Below, piece after piece: positions 46,689 to 54,916 of a stretch of 64,000 nt of DNA. The position numbers and the translations under genes are program-made. Under the pieces are notes generated by a model that did no database searches, had not been told where the DNA came from, and saw only the letters and a list, made by a program, of their open reading frames with translations. Location of the stretch: assembly GCF_000620705.1 (NCBI RefSeq), contig NZ_KK211166.1:669117-733116 (forward strand). Direction: 5' to 3'. The stretch comes from Nocardioides sp. URHA0020 (GTDB taxonomy: Bacteria; Actinomycetota; Actinomycetes; Propionibacteriales; Nocardioidaceae). Each line of letters opens with the position of its first letter. Position 1 is the stretch's first letter.

Positions 46689-47606
46689 ATGCCGCAGAGC
46701 CGTCGTCACCAGCTGCTCGCCTGGGCCGTGCCCCGGATGCGCCGCTCGCAGGAGCAGCTCTCCCCCGACGCCGAGCGCGAGCGGATCGAGCAGCTGCACG
46801 CCGGCCAGGAGCCGTCGCTGCCGACCAACGCCGTGCGCGGCTTCGACAAGCGCTACTCGGTCGTGACGGAGATGGTCCCGAGCGACGCCGGCGCGTTCGC
46901 GTCGTACGTCGTCACCCCGCGGCACCGCGACCCGCGCCGGACGGTCCTCTACCTGCACGGCGGCGCCTACGTCGCGGGCATCGACGCGTTCCACGTGCGC
47001 TACCTGGCGCGCCTCGCGACCGAGCTCGACGCCCGCGTCGTCGTGCCCGCCTACCCGCTCGCTCCCGAGCACACCTGGCGCGACTCGCACGACGCAGTCG
47101 CCGACCTGGCCGCCCGGTGGGCGACGGAGTCCGACGAGCTGGTCCTGGCCGGCGACTCCGCCGGTGGCGGCTACGCGCTCGCGGTCGCCCTGACGCTCCG
47201 GGACCGCGGCGGGCCGCAGGCCGGCCGCCTGCTGCTGATCTCGCCGTGGGTCGACCTGACGTCGAGCGCCCCGGAGACCGCGGAGTTCGCCGCCCGCGAC
47301 CCGTGGCTGCACCTGGGCAAGCTCGAGACGTACGCCGCCTGGTGGGCGGGCTCCCCGGACGACCTGGGCCGGCCCGAGGTGAGCCCCGCGCTCGGCGACC
47401 TCTCCGGCCTGCCGCCGACGCTGATGTTCTGCGGGACCCGCGACGTCCTCGCGCCGGGCTGCCGGCTGCTGGAGCGCCGAGCCGCCAGCACCGACTGGGA
47501 CCTGACGTACGTCGAGGTGGCCGACCTCATCCACGTCTACCCGCTGCTGCCGCTCGTCCCCGAGGCGGAGGACGCCTGGGCACGCACGAGGGAGTTCCTG
47601 GCTTGA
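46689..47606 (+). CDS. Alpha/beta hydrolase (HSL-type esterase)
   Basis: 305 residues. Hormone-sensitive-lipase family signatures: oxyanion hole LYLHGGAYVAGIDAFH, nucleophile Ser in LVLAGDSAGGGYALAVAL, the Asp in CGTRDVLAPGCR and the His in VADLIHVYPLLPL. It would hydrolyse short acyl esters; substrate unknown. A TANNNT box (TACTGT) lies six bases before the ATG, which suggests a leaderless transcript. It is followed by an overlapping GNAT gene. Confidence 0.87.
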   Translation: MPQSRRHQLLAWAVPRMRRSQEQLSPDAERERIEQLHAGQEPSLPTNAVRGFDKRYSVVTEMVPSDAGAFASYVVTPRHRDPRRTVLYLHGGAYVAGIDAFHVRYLARLATELDARVVVPAYPLAPEHTWRDSHDAVADLAARWATESDELVLAGDSAGGGYALAVALTLRDRGGPQAGRLLLISPWVDLTSSAPETAEFAARDPWLHLGKLETYAAWWAGSPDDLGRPEVSPALGDLSGLPPTLMFCGTRDVLAPGCRLLERRAASTDWDLTYVEVADLIHVYPLLPLVPEAEDAWARTREFLA

Positions 47607-48034
47607 TCACCATCACGGCCGGCCCCTTCACGGCCCTCGACGGACCCACGGCGTACGCCGTGTGGCGGCTGCGCCAGGACGTCTTCGTGGTCGAGCAGGA
47701 CTGCCCCTACCCCGACCTCGACGGCCGCGACGCCGAGCCGGGCACCCGGCACGTCCTGCTGCGCGACGACGACGTGCTGCTGGGCTACGCGCGGGTGCTC
47801 GACGACAGGCGGTGCTGGCGGATCGGCCGGGTGGTGCTCGCGCGGGCCGCCCGCGGCAAGGGACTGGCCGACCTGGTGATGTCGACGGCCCTGCAGGTCG
47901 CGCAGGACCGCGACGTGGTGCTGGACGCCCAGTCGCCGCTGGCCGGCTGGTACGCGACGTTCGGCTTCGAGGTCTCCGGCGAGGAGTTCCTGGAGGACGG
48001 CATCCCACACCTCCCGATGCGCCTCAGTCGCTGA
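47603..48034 (+). CDS. ElaA-type GNAT acetyltransferase
   Basis: 143 residues. The TTG start overlaps the TGA of the hydrolase, with GAGGGAG eight bases upstream. ElaA-like signatures: AYAVWRLRQDVFVVEQDCPY, YPDLDGRDAEPGTRHVLL, IGRVVLARAARGKGLADLVM and YATFGFEVSGEEFLEDGIPH. Substrate is unknown. Its 3' end overlaps the convergent RDD gene by 11 bases. Confidence 0.88.
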   Translation: MITITAGPFTALDGPTAYAVWRLRQDVFVVEQDCPYPDLDGRDAEPGTRHVLLRDDDVLLGYARVLDDRRCWRIGRVVLARAARGKGLADLVMSTALQVAQDRDVVLDAQSPLAGWYATFGFEVSGEEFLEDGIPHLPMRLSR

Positions 48035-48530
48035 CGCTCACCACGGTCGGCTCGTGCGCGCGCGGCATCCAGTCGTAGACGACGGAGGTGCGCAGCACGA
48101 TGTCCTGGATGCTGCGCGACCTCGGGTTGACCACGCACCAGAAAAGGCCGATCGGGAAGAGGACGCAGAAGGCTCCCCGGGCCAGGGCGACGAGCACCCG
48201 GAGGCGGTGTCCGCGGCGGCCGACGACCCGGAGCCCCATGACGTGGCAGCCGTAGGTGCGGGCGACCAGCGCCCAGGAGACGCCGAGGTAGAGCCCGGCG
48301 ACGACGAACGCCGACGTCAGCGTCAGGAGCGGGACCGGCTCGTGGAAGTGGAAGCTGCGCGGGTCGAGGAAGAACAGCAGGCCGTTGATCCCCAGGTAGC
48401 CGGCCAGCAGCAGCGCACCGACCACGGCCGCGTCGACAGCGTTCGCGATCATCCGGCTCACCAGCCCGGCGGGCCGGCCCTGGAAGGCACGCGCTTCGCG
48501 CGGGATGTGGCTCAGGTCGGGCTCGCTCAC
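48024..48530 (-). CDS. RDD family membrane protein
   Basis: 168 residues from GTG 48530, overlapping the upstream gene by four bases. RDD family: the first helix region GLVSRMIANAVDAAVVGALL carries the Arg/Asp signature, and SRSIQDIVLRTSVVYDW is the third conserved block with Asp. Four hydrophobic stretches are visible. Possible transporter or assembly factor; the family's role is unclear. Paired with the nonapeptide-repeat protein. Confidence 0.82.
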   Translation of the reverse strand: MSEPDLSHIPREARAFQGRPAGLVSRMIANAVDAAVVGALLLAGYLGINGLLFFLDPRSFHFHEPVPLLTLTSAFVVAGLYLGVSWALVARTYGCHVMGLRVVGRRGHRLRVLVALARGAFCVLFPIGLFWCVVNPRSRSIQDIVLRTSVVYDWMPRAHEPTVVSVSD

Positions 48531-49273
48531 GGCACCACCGCCGGCGGCGGGTCGAGCGGGCGGCGGCGGCTGCGCCGCAGCCGGAAGCGGTCCACCGCCC
48601 GGCCGAGCGCCTCGTCGGCCGTGATGCCCTGCATCCGCACGCCGCGCACGGTCTCGGAGGCCATCGACCCGGTGGACTCGCGGATGATCTCGGGCAGGTC
48701 GACCTCGGCGATGACGTCCTCCGCGAGTCCGACCAGGTCGATGCGCGCGATGACGGCCTCGATGTCGATGCGCGCCGCGATGGCGTCGATGTCGACGGTC
48801 GCCACGAGTCCGTCCAGGTCCACCCGCTCCCGGACGATGCGGTCGAGGTCGAGGCGGCCCACGACCGCGTCCAGGTCCAGCCGCGCGGCCACGCCGTCGA
48901 GGTCGACGGTGGCGACCAGCTCGTCGAGGTCGACGTGGCGACGTACGACGTCGGTCAGGTCCATCCGGCGCAGGAGCGCCTGGGCGATCGCCGGCACGAG
49001 CACGTCGAGCAGCGCCCTCAGCTCGACCTCCAGCCACGAGCGCCGCTCGGCACCGCGCCGGGCGGCGTGGAGGAGCCAGGTGCCCGGCTGGTGGCGCGCG
49101 GGCACGACCGGTGGACGCAGCACCACGCCCGCGATCGGCCCGGTGATCGTGACCACCCGCCTGCCGACCAGCGCGGCGACGCCGATCGCCGACGCGGTGA
49201 CCCCGATCGCGGCGTCGAGCGCCGTGATCCGGTCCCGCCCCGAGATCGGCTCCAGCTCGACCGACCCAGCCAT
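48527..49273 (-). CDS. Conserved hypothetical with ~10 nonapeptide DLD repeats
   Basis: 248 residues from ATG 49273, chosen because AGGAGGAG lies five bases upstream. Residues 20-58 are hydrophobic and may enter the membrane (AAIGVTASAIGVAALVGRR, ITGPIAGVVLRPP). Residues of about 104-198 are near-perfect nine-residue repeats of the form (V/L/I)-D-(L/I)-D-x-(V/L/I)-(V/A)-x-x, such as VDLDELVAT, VDLDGVAAR-like LDLDAVVGR and VDIDAIAAR. A basic tail (FRLRRSRRRPLDPPP) ends the protein. The repeats may form an elongated helical or solenoid stack. Function unknown; the overlap with the RDD gene suggests they work together. Confidence 0.75.
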   Translation of the reverse strand: MAGSVELEPISGRDRITALDAAIGVTASAIGVAALVGRRVVTITGPIAGVVLRPPVVPARHQPGTWLLHAARRGAERRSWLEVELRALLDVLVPAIAQALLRRMDLTDVVRRHVDLDELVATVDLDGVAARLDLDAVVGRLDLDRIVRERVDLDGLVATVDIDAIAARIDIEAVIARIDLVGLAEDVIAEVDLPEIIRESTGSMASETVRGVRMQGITADEALGRAVDRFRLRRSRRRPLDPPPAVVP

Positions 49274-49274
49274 C

Positions 49275-49302
49275 GCTCCTCCTGACACCCTTCCTGAGGA
49301 GC
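49275..49302 (-). promoter_or_regulatory. Leader hairpin covering a Shine-Dalgarno site
   Basis: GCTCCTC and GAGGAGC (49275-49281 with 49296-49302) pair perfectly across 14 bases in the leader of the nonapeptide-repeat gene and would hide its AGGAGGAG. Confidence 0.35.
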
Positions 49303-49351
49303 CAGCGTGGACCCGAACGCGCCGGTTGGCTTCACCCGGTACGGACGAAAG

Positions 49352-50407
49352 TCAGCTCCGGATCGCGAACAGCACGCCGTCGACCGTGTCCTCGCGGGTG
49401 GCCCGCCCCTGGGCGACCAGGAGCTCGAGGTGGGCCTTGGTCTCCATCGCGGCCATGCCCTGGCTGAACTCATCGAGCTCGTCGTAGGCCCGCTCGTGCC
49501 GGGTCCAGCCGAGCTGGTGCGCGACGGTGAAGCCGGTCGCCGGAGCGTCGGCGATCGCGGCCAGGCTGAGGTCGAGCCGCTGCTCGTGGAAGGCCAGCAG
49601 CTCGTCGACGCGCTCGTGCGAGGACGGCGCGACCGGCCCGTGGGCCGGCAGGATCCGCAGGTCCGGCAGCGAGCGGACCTTGGTCAGCGACGCCATGAAG
49701 TCGCCGAGCGGATCGGGCGTCGGCGGCACCGTGAACCCGATCGACGGCGTGATCGTCGGCAGCACGTGGTCGCCCGCGAAGAGCAGCCCGGCCGCCCGGT
49801 CGGCGTACACGTAGTGGCCGGGCGTGTGCCCCGGGGTGTGGACGGCGTCGATGGTGCGCGCACCGACCGCGATCTCGTGGTCGCCCTCGAGCCAGGTGTC
49901 GGGGTACCTCCAGATCGAGGTGTCCGGGCCCTCGCCGTCCCCGGCTGCCCACAGCTCGGCCAGCTCGCGCGCGCCGGCGGTGCGGAGCACGTCGAGGAAC
50001 GGGTTCTGGTCGAGGTCGGGGTCGTTGAGCAGGTCGAGCGCCGGCTTCTCCCCGAGGCCGAGCGCGACGTCGGCGCCGTACTCGTGGCCCAGGACCGTCG
50101 CGAGCGTGAAGTGGTCGCGGTGGACGTGGGTGACCAGGAACCGCTTGATGTCGCCGAAGCCGTAGCCGACGTCGCGCAGGCAGCGCTCGAGCAGCTCGCG
50201 GGCCTCGGTGATCGCCCAGCCGCCGTCGATCAGGGTCAGGCCGTCGTCGGTCTCGATGACGTAGACGTTGATCGCCTTGAGCCCGTCCAGGGGTAGTGGC
50301 AGCGGGATCCGGTGGATGCCCTCGGTGACCCTCCAGGCCCCCTCCTTGCTCCAGTGCTCGCCGGAGTCGGGCGAGACGGCGTACGCAGTGGGGACGGAGG
50401 TGCTCAC
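49352..50407 (-). CDS. MBL-fold hydrolase
   Basis: 351 residues. The metallo-beta-lactamase metal motif is FLVTHVHRDHFTLATVLGHE (HxHxDH). Further ligands: VHTPGHTPGHYVYA, LLFAGDHVLPTITPSIGF and ILPAHGPV. The N-terminus (RIPLPLPLDGLKAINVYVIE) and the C-terminal winged-helix-like part (ATGFTVAHQLGWTRHERAYD) are typical of the LACTB2-like group. Substrate unknown. It lies 11 bases after an SDR gene and may share its transcript. Confidence 0.87.
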   Translation of the reverse strand: MSTSVPTAYAVSPDSGEHWSKEGAWRVTEGIHRIPLPLPLDGLKAINVYVIETDDGLTLIDGGWAITEARELLERCLRDVGYGFGDIKRFLVTHVHRDHFTLATVLGHEYGADVALGLGEKPALDLLNDPDLDQNPFLDVLRTAGARELAELWAAGDGEGPDTSIWRYPDTWLEGDHEIAVGARTIDAVHTPGHTPGHYVYADRAAGLLFAGDHVLPTITPSIGFTVPPTPDPLGDFMASLTKVRSLPDLRILPAHGPVAPSSHERVDELLAFHEQRLDLSLAAIADAPATGFTVAHQLGWTRHERAYDELDEFSQGMAAMETKAHLELLVAQGRATREDTVDGVLFAIRS

Positions 50408-50418
50408 GGTGCGCGACC

Positions 50419-51225
50419 CTACGGTGAGACGTCGGGGAAGCCGAGGTCGAGGGTGGGCTGCTGGATGCCCCCGTCGATCTCGATCAGCTTGCCGGTGACG
50501 TACTGCCCGGCCCGCGAGGACAGGTAGAGGACACCGGCCGCGATGTCCTCCGGCTCGCCGACCCGGCCGAGCGGGGTCTTGCCCTCGAGCTGGCCCATCA
50601 GCTCGGGCTGACCCGCGACGAACTCCAGCGCGCTGGTCAGGATCGAGCCGACGTAGATGCCGTTGACCCGGATCCGGGGCGAGAGGTCCTGCGCCGCCAT
50701 CCTGGTCCAGTGCGCGAGCGCGGCCTTGGCGGTGCCGTAGGCGACGAACCCGCGGTCCGCCGTGCGCCCCATCATCGAGCTGATCGTGACGACGCTCTTC
50801 TGCCGGCCGTCGTCGTCGGCCAGCATCAGCGGGACGGCGGCCCGGGTCAGCGCGTGCGCGGTGGTCACGTTGAAGCTGAACGACTCGTTGAGGAAGCGGG
50901 CACTCGTCTTCATGAACTCCCGCGGGAAGGTGCCGCCCACGTTGTTGACGACGGTGTCCAGGCGGCCGAGCTCGTCGTACGCCGTCTGCGCCAGCCCGGC
51001 GACGGCGTCGAGGTCGCTGAGGTCGGCGGGCACGACGACGCAGCGGCGACCGGTCGCGCGGACCTGCTCGGCGACGACGTCGAGCTGCTCGGCGGTGCGG
51101 GCGGAGATCAGCACGTCGGCGCCGGCCTCGGCCAGCGCGACGGCGGTGGCGGCCCCGAGGCCGCGGCCCGCGCCGGTGACGATGGCGACCTGGCCGTCGA
51201 CGGAGAAGCGGTCGAGGATGCTCAC
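50419..51225 (-). CDS. SDR family oxidoreductase
   Basis: 268 residues from GTG 51225, overlapping the upstream gene by four bases (GTGA). Classical SDR: cofactor loop VTGAGRGLGAATAVALAEAG, VVNNVGGTFPREF, catalytic Ser in VVTISSMMGRTADRG, then YGTAKAALAHWTRM (Tyr-x3-Lys) and INGxx-like VNGIYVGSILTSALEF. The C-terminal YVTGKLIEIDGGIQQP is standard. The substrate may be a lipid or steroid ketone, judging from the KstR-type operator upstream of the operon; that is inference. Confidence 0.88.
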   Translation of the reverse strand: MSILDRFSVDGQVAIVTGAGRGLGAATAVALAEAGADVLISARTAEQLDVVAEQVRATGRRCVVVPADLSDLDAVAGLAQTAYDELGRLDTVVNNVGGTFPREFMKTSARFLNESFSFNVTTAHALTRAAVPLMLADDDGRQKSVVTISSMMGRTADRGFVAYGTAKAALAHWTRMAAQDLSPRIRVNGIYVGSILTSALEFVAGQPELMGQLEGKTPLGRVGEPEDIAAGVLYLSSRAGQYVTGKLIEIDGGIQQPTLDLGFPDVSP

Positions 51226-52307
51226 GTGGTGCTCACCAGCCCCCGGCCGGTGACCAGCGGGAGGTCCAGCGCGGTGATCAGGCCGCCCCTCGCCTCGACC
51301 ACCGCGGGCAGCGCGTTGACCAGCCGCTGCGCGGTGGTGATCATGCCGGAGACGTTGTGGTCGCCGTGCTCGCCGTGGTGGGTGAGGTCGAGCCGCATCA
51401 TCGGCTCGCCGGTGACGATGACCCGGTAGCCACCACCGCCCTCGGCGGGCTGCGGCCACTCCGGCGCCTGGTCCTCGGCGGTGCGGGTGACGTGCTCGAG
51501 CACGACGCGCGCGATGCCGTCGACGTTGCCGATCAGCTCGAAGCGGACGGCGCCCATGGTCCCGGCCGCGACATCGCCCGAGACGCTCGGTGTGTCGACC
51601 TCCGCGGCGCGCCGCTCGACCCTCTCGACCAGCGGCTCGTCGAGCACGATGTCGAGGCCAGCCGCGATCTGGCGCACGACGCTGCCCCAGGCCATGGTCA
51701 GGATGCCCGGCTGCCAGAGCAGCGGCTCGAACTCCATCGGCCGGCCGAAGCCGAACATGTCGCCCATCACCACGGGCTGGTAGTACGTCGAGTAGTCCGC
51801 GATCTCCATCACCCGGACCTCGTCGATGCGCTGGCTCAGGCTGGTGAGGGCCAGCGGCAGCAGGTCGTTGGCGTAGCCGGGGTCGATGCCGTTGACGTGC
51901 AGGCTGGCACCCGTGCGCCGTCCCGCCTCGGCGAGCCGCTCGAGCATCTCGTCGGGGAGGATCCGCTCCGGCCACTGCAGGAGGACGGGGCCGCTCGAGA
52001 CCACGTTGATGCCGGCCTCGACGAAGCCGAAGAGGTCCTCGATGCACTCGAACACCCGGTCGTCGGCCATCGCGGTGTGCAGGATCGCGTCGGGCTTCAG
52101 CGCCACGAGCGCGTCGCGGTCGGTGGTGGCCCGGATGCCCAGCTCGCGACCCAGGTCGGCCAGGATCCCGGCGTCCTTGCCGTCCTTCTCGGGGTTCGAC
52201 ACCCACACCCCCACCAGCTCCATGCGGGGGTGCGCGTCGATCCCGGCGATGGCGTGCCGCCCGATGGTGCCCGTGGACCAGACGACGACCTTCAGCTTGT
52301 CTCCCAT
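51222..52307 (-). CDS. NAD(P)H-dependent amine dehydrogenase-like (dihydrodipicolinate reductase-type)
   Basis: 361 residues from ATG 52307, the start that fits the family (MGDKLKVVVWSTGTIGRHAI); a TTG nine bases earlier also fits the frame. The N-terminus has a Rossmann motif, WSTGTIGRHAIAGIDAHPRM, then VGVWVSNPEKDGKDAG. VNGIDPGYANDLLPLALTSL is a further conserved block. Relatives include 2,4-diaminopentanoate dehydrogenase and many uncharacterised actinobacterial proteins near lipid or steroid genes. Reaction unknown. First gene behind an operator at 52319-52332. Confidence 0.8.
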   Translation of the reverse strand: MGDKLKVVVWSTGTIGRHAIAGIDAHPRMELVGVWVSNPEKDGKDAGILADLGRELGIRATTDRDALVALKPDAILHTAMADDRVFECIEDLFGFVEAGINVVSSGPVLLQWPERILPDEMLERLAEAGRRTGASLHVNGIDPGYANDLLPLALTSLSQRIDEVRVMEIADYSTYYQPVVMGDMFGFGRPMEFEPLLWQPGILTMAWGSVVRQIAAGLDIVLDEPLVERVERRAAEVDTPSVSGDVAAGTMGAVRFELIGNVDGIARVVLEHVTRTAEDQAPEWPQPAEGGGGYRVIVTGEPMMRLDLTHHGEHGDHNVSGMITTAQRLVNALPAVVEARGGLITALDLPLVTGRGLVSTT

Positions 52308-52318
52308 GCGCGCCAACC

Positions 52319-52332
52319 TAGAACACGTTCTA
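52319..52332 (-). promoter_or_regulatory. KstR-type operator site 1
   Basis: TAGAACACGTTCTA is a perfect dyad around two bases and matches TNNAACNNGTTNNA, the KstR consensus. It lies 11 bases before the ATG of the amine-dehydrogenase-like gene. Confidence 0.6.
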
Positions 52333-52346
52333 GTTGTTGGGAAGGG

Positions 52347-53519
52347 TCAGGCCGGCGCGATCACCGGGCACCGCGTGCCCGAGTAGATGGTGGGCACGCA
52401 CCGGTTGCAGTGGACGCACACGCCCTCGGTCGCGCGGCCGGCCGCGAGCCTGTCGACCAGGTCCGGCTCGCGCAGCAGCGCACGGCCCATCGCGACGAGC
52501 TCGAACCCGTCCGCCATCGCCTGCTCCATCGTGTCGACCCGGTTGATCCCGCCGAGCAGCATCAGCGGCATCGTCAGCGCCGCCCGGAAGCGCAGCGCCT
52601 TCTCGCGGAAGTAGGCCTCCTCGAAGGGGTACGTCTTCAGGAAGCCCTTGCCCACCGGCGTCTTCATCCCGAGGCGTACGACGAGGGGCATCGTCGCGGC
52701 GAACTCCGTCAGCGGCGCCTCGCCCCGGAAGAGGTACATGGGGTTCATCAGCGACGAGCCGCCGCTGAGCTGCAGGGCGTCCAGGGTGCCGTCGGACTCG
52801 AGCAGCTGGGCGTACTCGAGCCCCGCGTCCGTCGTCACGCCGCCCTTGAACCCGTCGGAGAGCGACACCTTGGCGGTCACCGCCACCGCGTCGCCGACCT
52901 CGTCGCGCACGGCGCGCGCCACCTGGCGCCCGAGCCTGGCCCGGTTGGCCAGCGAGCCGCCGTACTCGTCCTTGCGGCGGTTGAGGCCCGGCGCCAGGAA
53001 CGACGAGATCAGGTAGCTGTGCGCCATGTGCAGCTCGAGGACGTCGAAGCCCGCGTCGACCAGCGTGCGTGCGGCGGCGACGTACGCCCGGGTGACGCGG
53101 GTCAGGTCGGCCTCGGTGGCCGAGCGGATCATCTGCATCGACAGCGGGCTCGGCATCCGCGAGGCGCTGATCGCCCGCACGCCGTTGGAGCGGCCGTTGG
53201 CGACCGGTCCCGCGTGGCCGACCTGGCCGGCGATCGCGGCCCCGGTCGCGTGGATGGCCTCGGCCATCCGCGCCAGCCCGGCGCGGGTGTCGGGTCCGAC
53301 GACGATCTGCTCACGATGCGTCCGTCCCTCCGGCGCGACGGCGAGGTAGGCGACCGTCGTGAGTCCGACGCCGCCGCGCGCCACGGCCAGGTGGTAGTCG
53401 ATCAACGCGTCGGTCACCTGGCCGTCGGGCGCGCGACCCTCGAAGGTCGCCGCCTTCACCGTCCGGTTGCGGAGCCGGACGGGGCCGAGCTGGGTCGGGG
53501 CGAAGACGTCGGGGGGCAC
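52347..53519 (-). CDS. NADH:flavin oxidoreductase (Old Yellow Enzyme family)
   Basis: 390 residues from GTG 53519; a TTG at 53528 would add three residues. TIM-barrel flavoprotein: [53 protein letters not shown] with the catalytic His region, [20 protein letters not shown], and the FMN phosphate site [16 protein letters not shown]...[11 protein letters not shown]. The C-terminus has a four-Cys group (CVHCNRC ... TRC) like the iron-sulfur site of 2,4-dienoyl-CoA reductase, but no FAD domain follows. It probably reduces an activated alkene. It has its own operator at 53531-53544. Confidence 0.87.
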   Translation of the reverse strand: MPPDVFAPTQLGPVRLRNRTVKAATFEGRAPDGQVTDALIDYHLAVARGGVGLTTVAYLAVAPEGRTHREQIVVGPDTRAGLARMAEAIHATGAAIAGQVGHAGPVANGRSNGVRAISASRMPSPLSMQMIRSATEADLTRVTRAYVAAARTLVDAGFDVLELHMAHSYLISSFLAPGLNRRKDEYGGSLANRARLGRQVARAVRDEVGDAVAVTAKVSLSDGFKGGVTTDAGLEYAQLLESDGTLDALQLSGGSSLMNPMYLFRGEAPLTEFAATMPLVVRLGMKTPVGKGFLKTYPFEEAYFREKALRFRAALTMPLMLLGGINRVDTMEQAMADGFELVAMGRALLREPDLVDRLAAGRATEGVCVHCNRCVPTIYSGTRCPVIAPA

Positions 53520-53530
53520 GTCCCGCAATC

Positions 53531-53544
53531 TAGAACACGTTCCA
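53531..53544 (-). promoter_or_regulatory. KstR-type operator site 2
   Basis: TAGAACACGTTCCA also fits TNNAACNNGTTNNA, with one arm mismatch. It lies two bases from the TTG and 11 bases from the GTG of the flavin oxidoreductase, the same geometry as site 1. Confidence 0.55.
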
Positions 53545-53558
53545 GATCGGCGACAGGC

Positions 53559-53963
53559 CTAGGCGGCCAGCTCGAACAGCTCCGGGGTGCTGAGCCGGGC
53601 CAGCAGCCGGGCCTCGCGCTCGTCGTACGTCGTCTGGTCGCGCAGGATCCGCAGCACGCCGGCGTAGCCCTGGCCCGAGGCCAGCGCGAGCACCAGGGCG
53701 TCGGCCCCGAACCGGTCCAGCCACGCCCACAGGGTCCGGGCGTCGATCCCGTGCTGGGCGACCCGGGCCAGGACGAAGTCGACCTGCCGACCGGGCAGCT
53801 CCCGGTCGAGGCGGAGCCGGACGTCGCCGAGGTTGGCCAGCGCCGGGTGGCGGCTGACCCGGTGCGCGCGGCGGGCGGCCTCCCCGGCGGGCGAGGCGGG
53901 CCGGGTGGCCAGGTAGGCCAGCAGGGCGGCGACGGGGACTCCGAGTGCGATCAGGGTGTTCAC
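53559..53963 (-). CDS. Small membrane-anchored hypothetical protein
   Basis: 134 residues, GTG start with GAGGA about seven bases upstream. One N-terminal hydrophobic segment (LIALGVPVAALLAYLATRP) is followed by an Arg/Ala/Leu-rich soluble domain (ALANLGDVRLRLDRELPGRQ, LALASGQGYAGVLRILRDQT). I do not recognise the family. It stands alone between the flavin oxidoreductase operator and a pair of palindromes. Confidence 0.65.
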   Translation of the reverse strand: MNTLIALGVPVAALLAYLATRPASPAGEAARRAHRVSRHPALANLGDVRLRLDRELPGRQVDFVLARVAQHGIDARTLWAWLDRFGADALVLALASGQGYAGVLRILRDQTTYDEREARLLARLSTPELFELAA

Positions 53964-54053
53964 GATGGTTCCTCAGGTGGGGGGTCCGGACCGCGTTGTC
54001 CGGTGGGACCACCCTGCTGGTCACCACTTGAAGATGACTGGGAGAATGCTTGA

Positions 54054-54094
54054 ATCGCGCTTGCAAGCGCGATCCGACGACTGATTCAGTCGTC
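54054..54094. terminator. Two adjacent perfect palindromes
   Basis: ATCGCGCTTGCAAGCGCGAT (54054-54073) is a perfect 20-base palindrome. Two bases on, GACGACTGATTCAGTCGTC (54076-54094) is a 19-base dyad that contains the stop codon of the next upstream gene. They could form two terminator stems after that gene or an operator for the gene at 53963. Confidence 0.5.
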
Positions 54095-54547
54095 AGCCGG
54101 CATTCCCGCGGCGCTTTCGCGGCGCTTCCAGCGGTGCAGCCAGAGGAGCCCGGCGATCGGTAGGACGGCCGGCACGAAGCCGTAGCCGATGCCGAAGTCG
54201 GACCAGACCGAGGCGTCCGGGAACCAGTGCCGCTCGACCAGGCTGAGCGTGCCGACGGTGAGGACCCCGGCCAGCTCGATCCAGAGCATCACGCTCGCGA
54301 ACCCGGTCCGGCCCGCCGAGGCCTCCCGGATCGCGTACCACCCCAGCGCGTAGGTCACCGCCGCGGCCAGCGAGAGCCAGTAGGCGACGGGCGCCTCGTC
54401 GTACTGCGTCGTCAGCTGCACCAGGGCACGCGCGCCGGCGGCCAGGGCGAAGAGCGCGTAGAAGGCGAGCAGCACCTTGTGCGGCCCGCTGCGCGGAGCG
54501 TCGGCGGGCTCGGTGACGTCGGTGGGGCGAGTAGGGCCAGTGCTCAT
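54086..54547 (-). CDS. Four-helix membrane protein, unknown
   Basis: 153 residues from ATG 54547, overlapping the preceding gene by four bases. After a hydrophilic Thr/Pro-rich N-terminus there are four hydrophobic segments: VLLAFYALFALAAGARALV, VAYWLSLAAAVTYALGWYAI, FASVMLWIELAGVLTVGTLS and IGYGFVPAVLPIAGLLWLHR. No family is recognised. Its coupling to the next gene suggests a two-component membrane complex. Confidence 0.7.
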   Translation of the reverse strand: MSTGPTRPTDVTEPADAPRSGPHKVLLAFYALFALAAGARALVQLTTQYDEAPVAYWLSLAAAVTYALGWYAIREASAGRTGFASVMLWIELAGVLTVGTLSLVERHWFPDASVWSDFGIGYGFVPAVLPIAGLLWLHRWKRRESAAGMPADD

Positions 54548-54900
54548 GCCGTCATCTCCAGTCGTACGGCGACCACGGCGATCGCCAGCGCGGCGACCGC
54601 GACCACCCCCGACGACCAGACCGCGCGGTCGTCCCTGATCGACTGCATCGCGATCGGCAGCACGCACACCGACGCGATCAGGTAGCCGACGTACGTCGAC
54701 GTCGAGTCGGGGCCGTCGCCGCTGAAGGCCCCGAGCCCCGCCAGGGCGCGGACCACGAGCAGCGCCTCCAGCATCCAGACCATCTGGTCCAGCCAGCCCG
54801 GCCGCTCCCCGTGGCGCAGCGCCACGACCAGGGCCAGGACGACGACCAGCACGGCGTACCCGACCACGATGACGGTGATCTGGGTGGAGACGCTCGGCAT
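54544..54900 (-). CDS. Membrane protein, unknown
   Basis: 118 residues from ATG 54900 (alternative ATG 54918, adding six residues). Hydrophobic segments: ITVIVVGYAVLVVVLALVVA, MVWMLEALLVVRALAGLGAF, YVGYLIASVCVLPIAM and SSGVVAVAALAIAVVAV. A short HGERPGW loop joins the first two. Function unknown. It diverges from the methyltransferase gene with only 16 bases between start codons. Confidence 0.68.
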   Translation of the reverse strand: MPSVSTQITVIVVGYAVLVVVLALVVALRHGERPGWLDQMVWMLEALLVVRALAGLGAFSGDGPDSTSTYVGYLIASVCVLPIAMQSIRDDRAVWSSGVVAVAALAIAVVAVRLEMTA

Positions 54901-54916
54901 GGGAGCATCATCGACC

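Noticed and set aside
52319..52332. LexA (SOS) box
   Set aside because: Actinobacterial LexA sites have GAAC and GTTC four bases apart; here the arms are two bases apart, which fits KstR-type sites instead.
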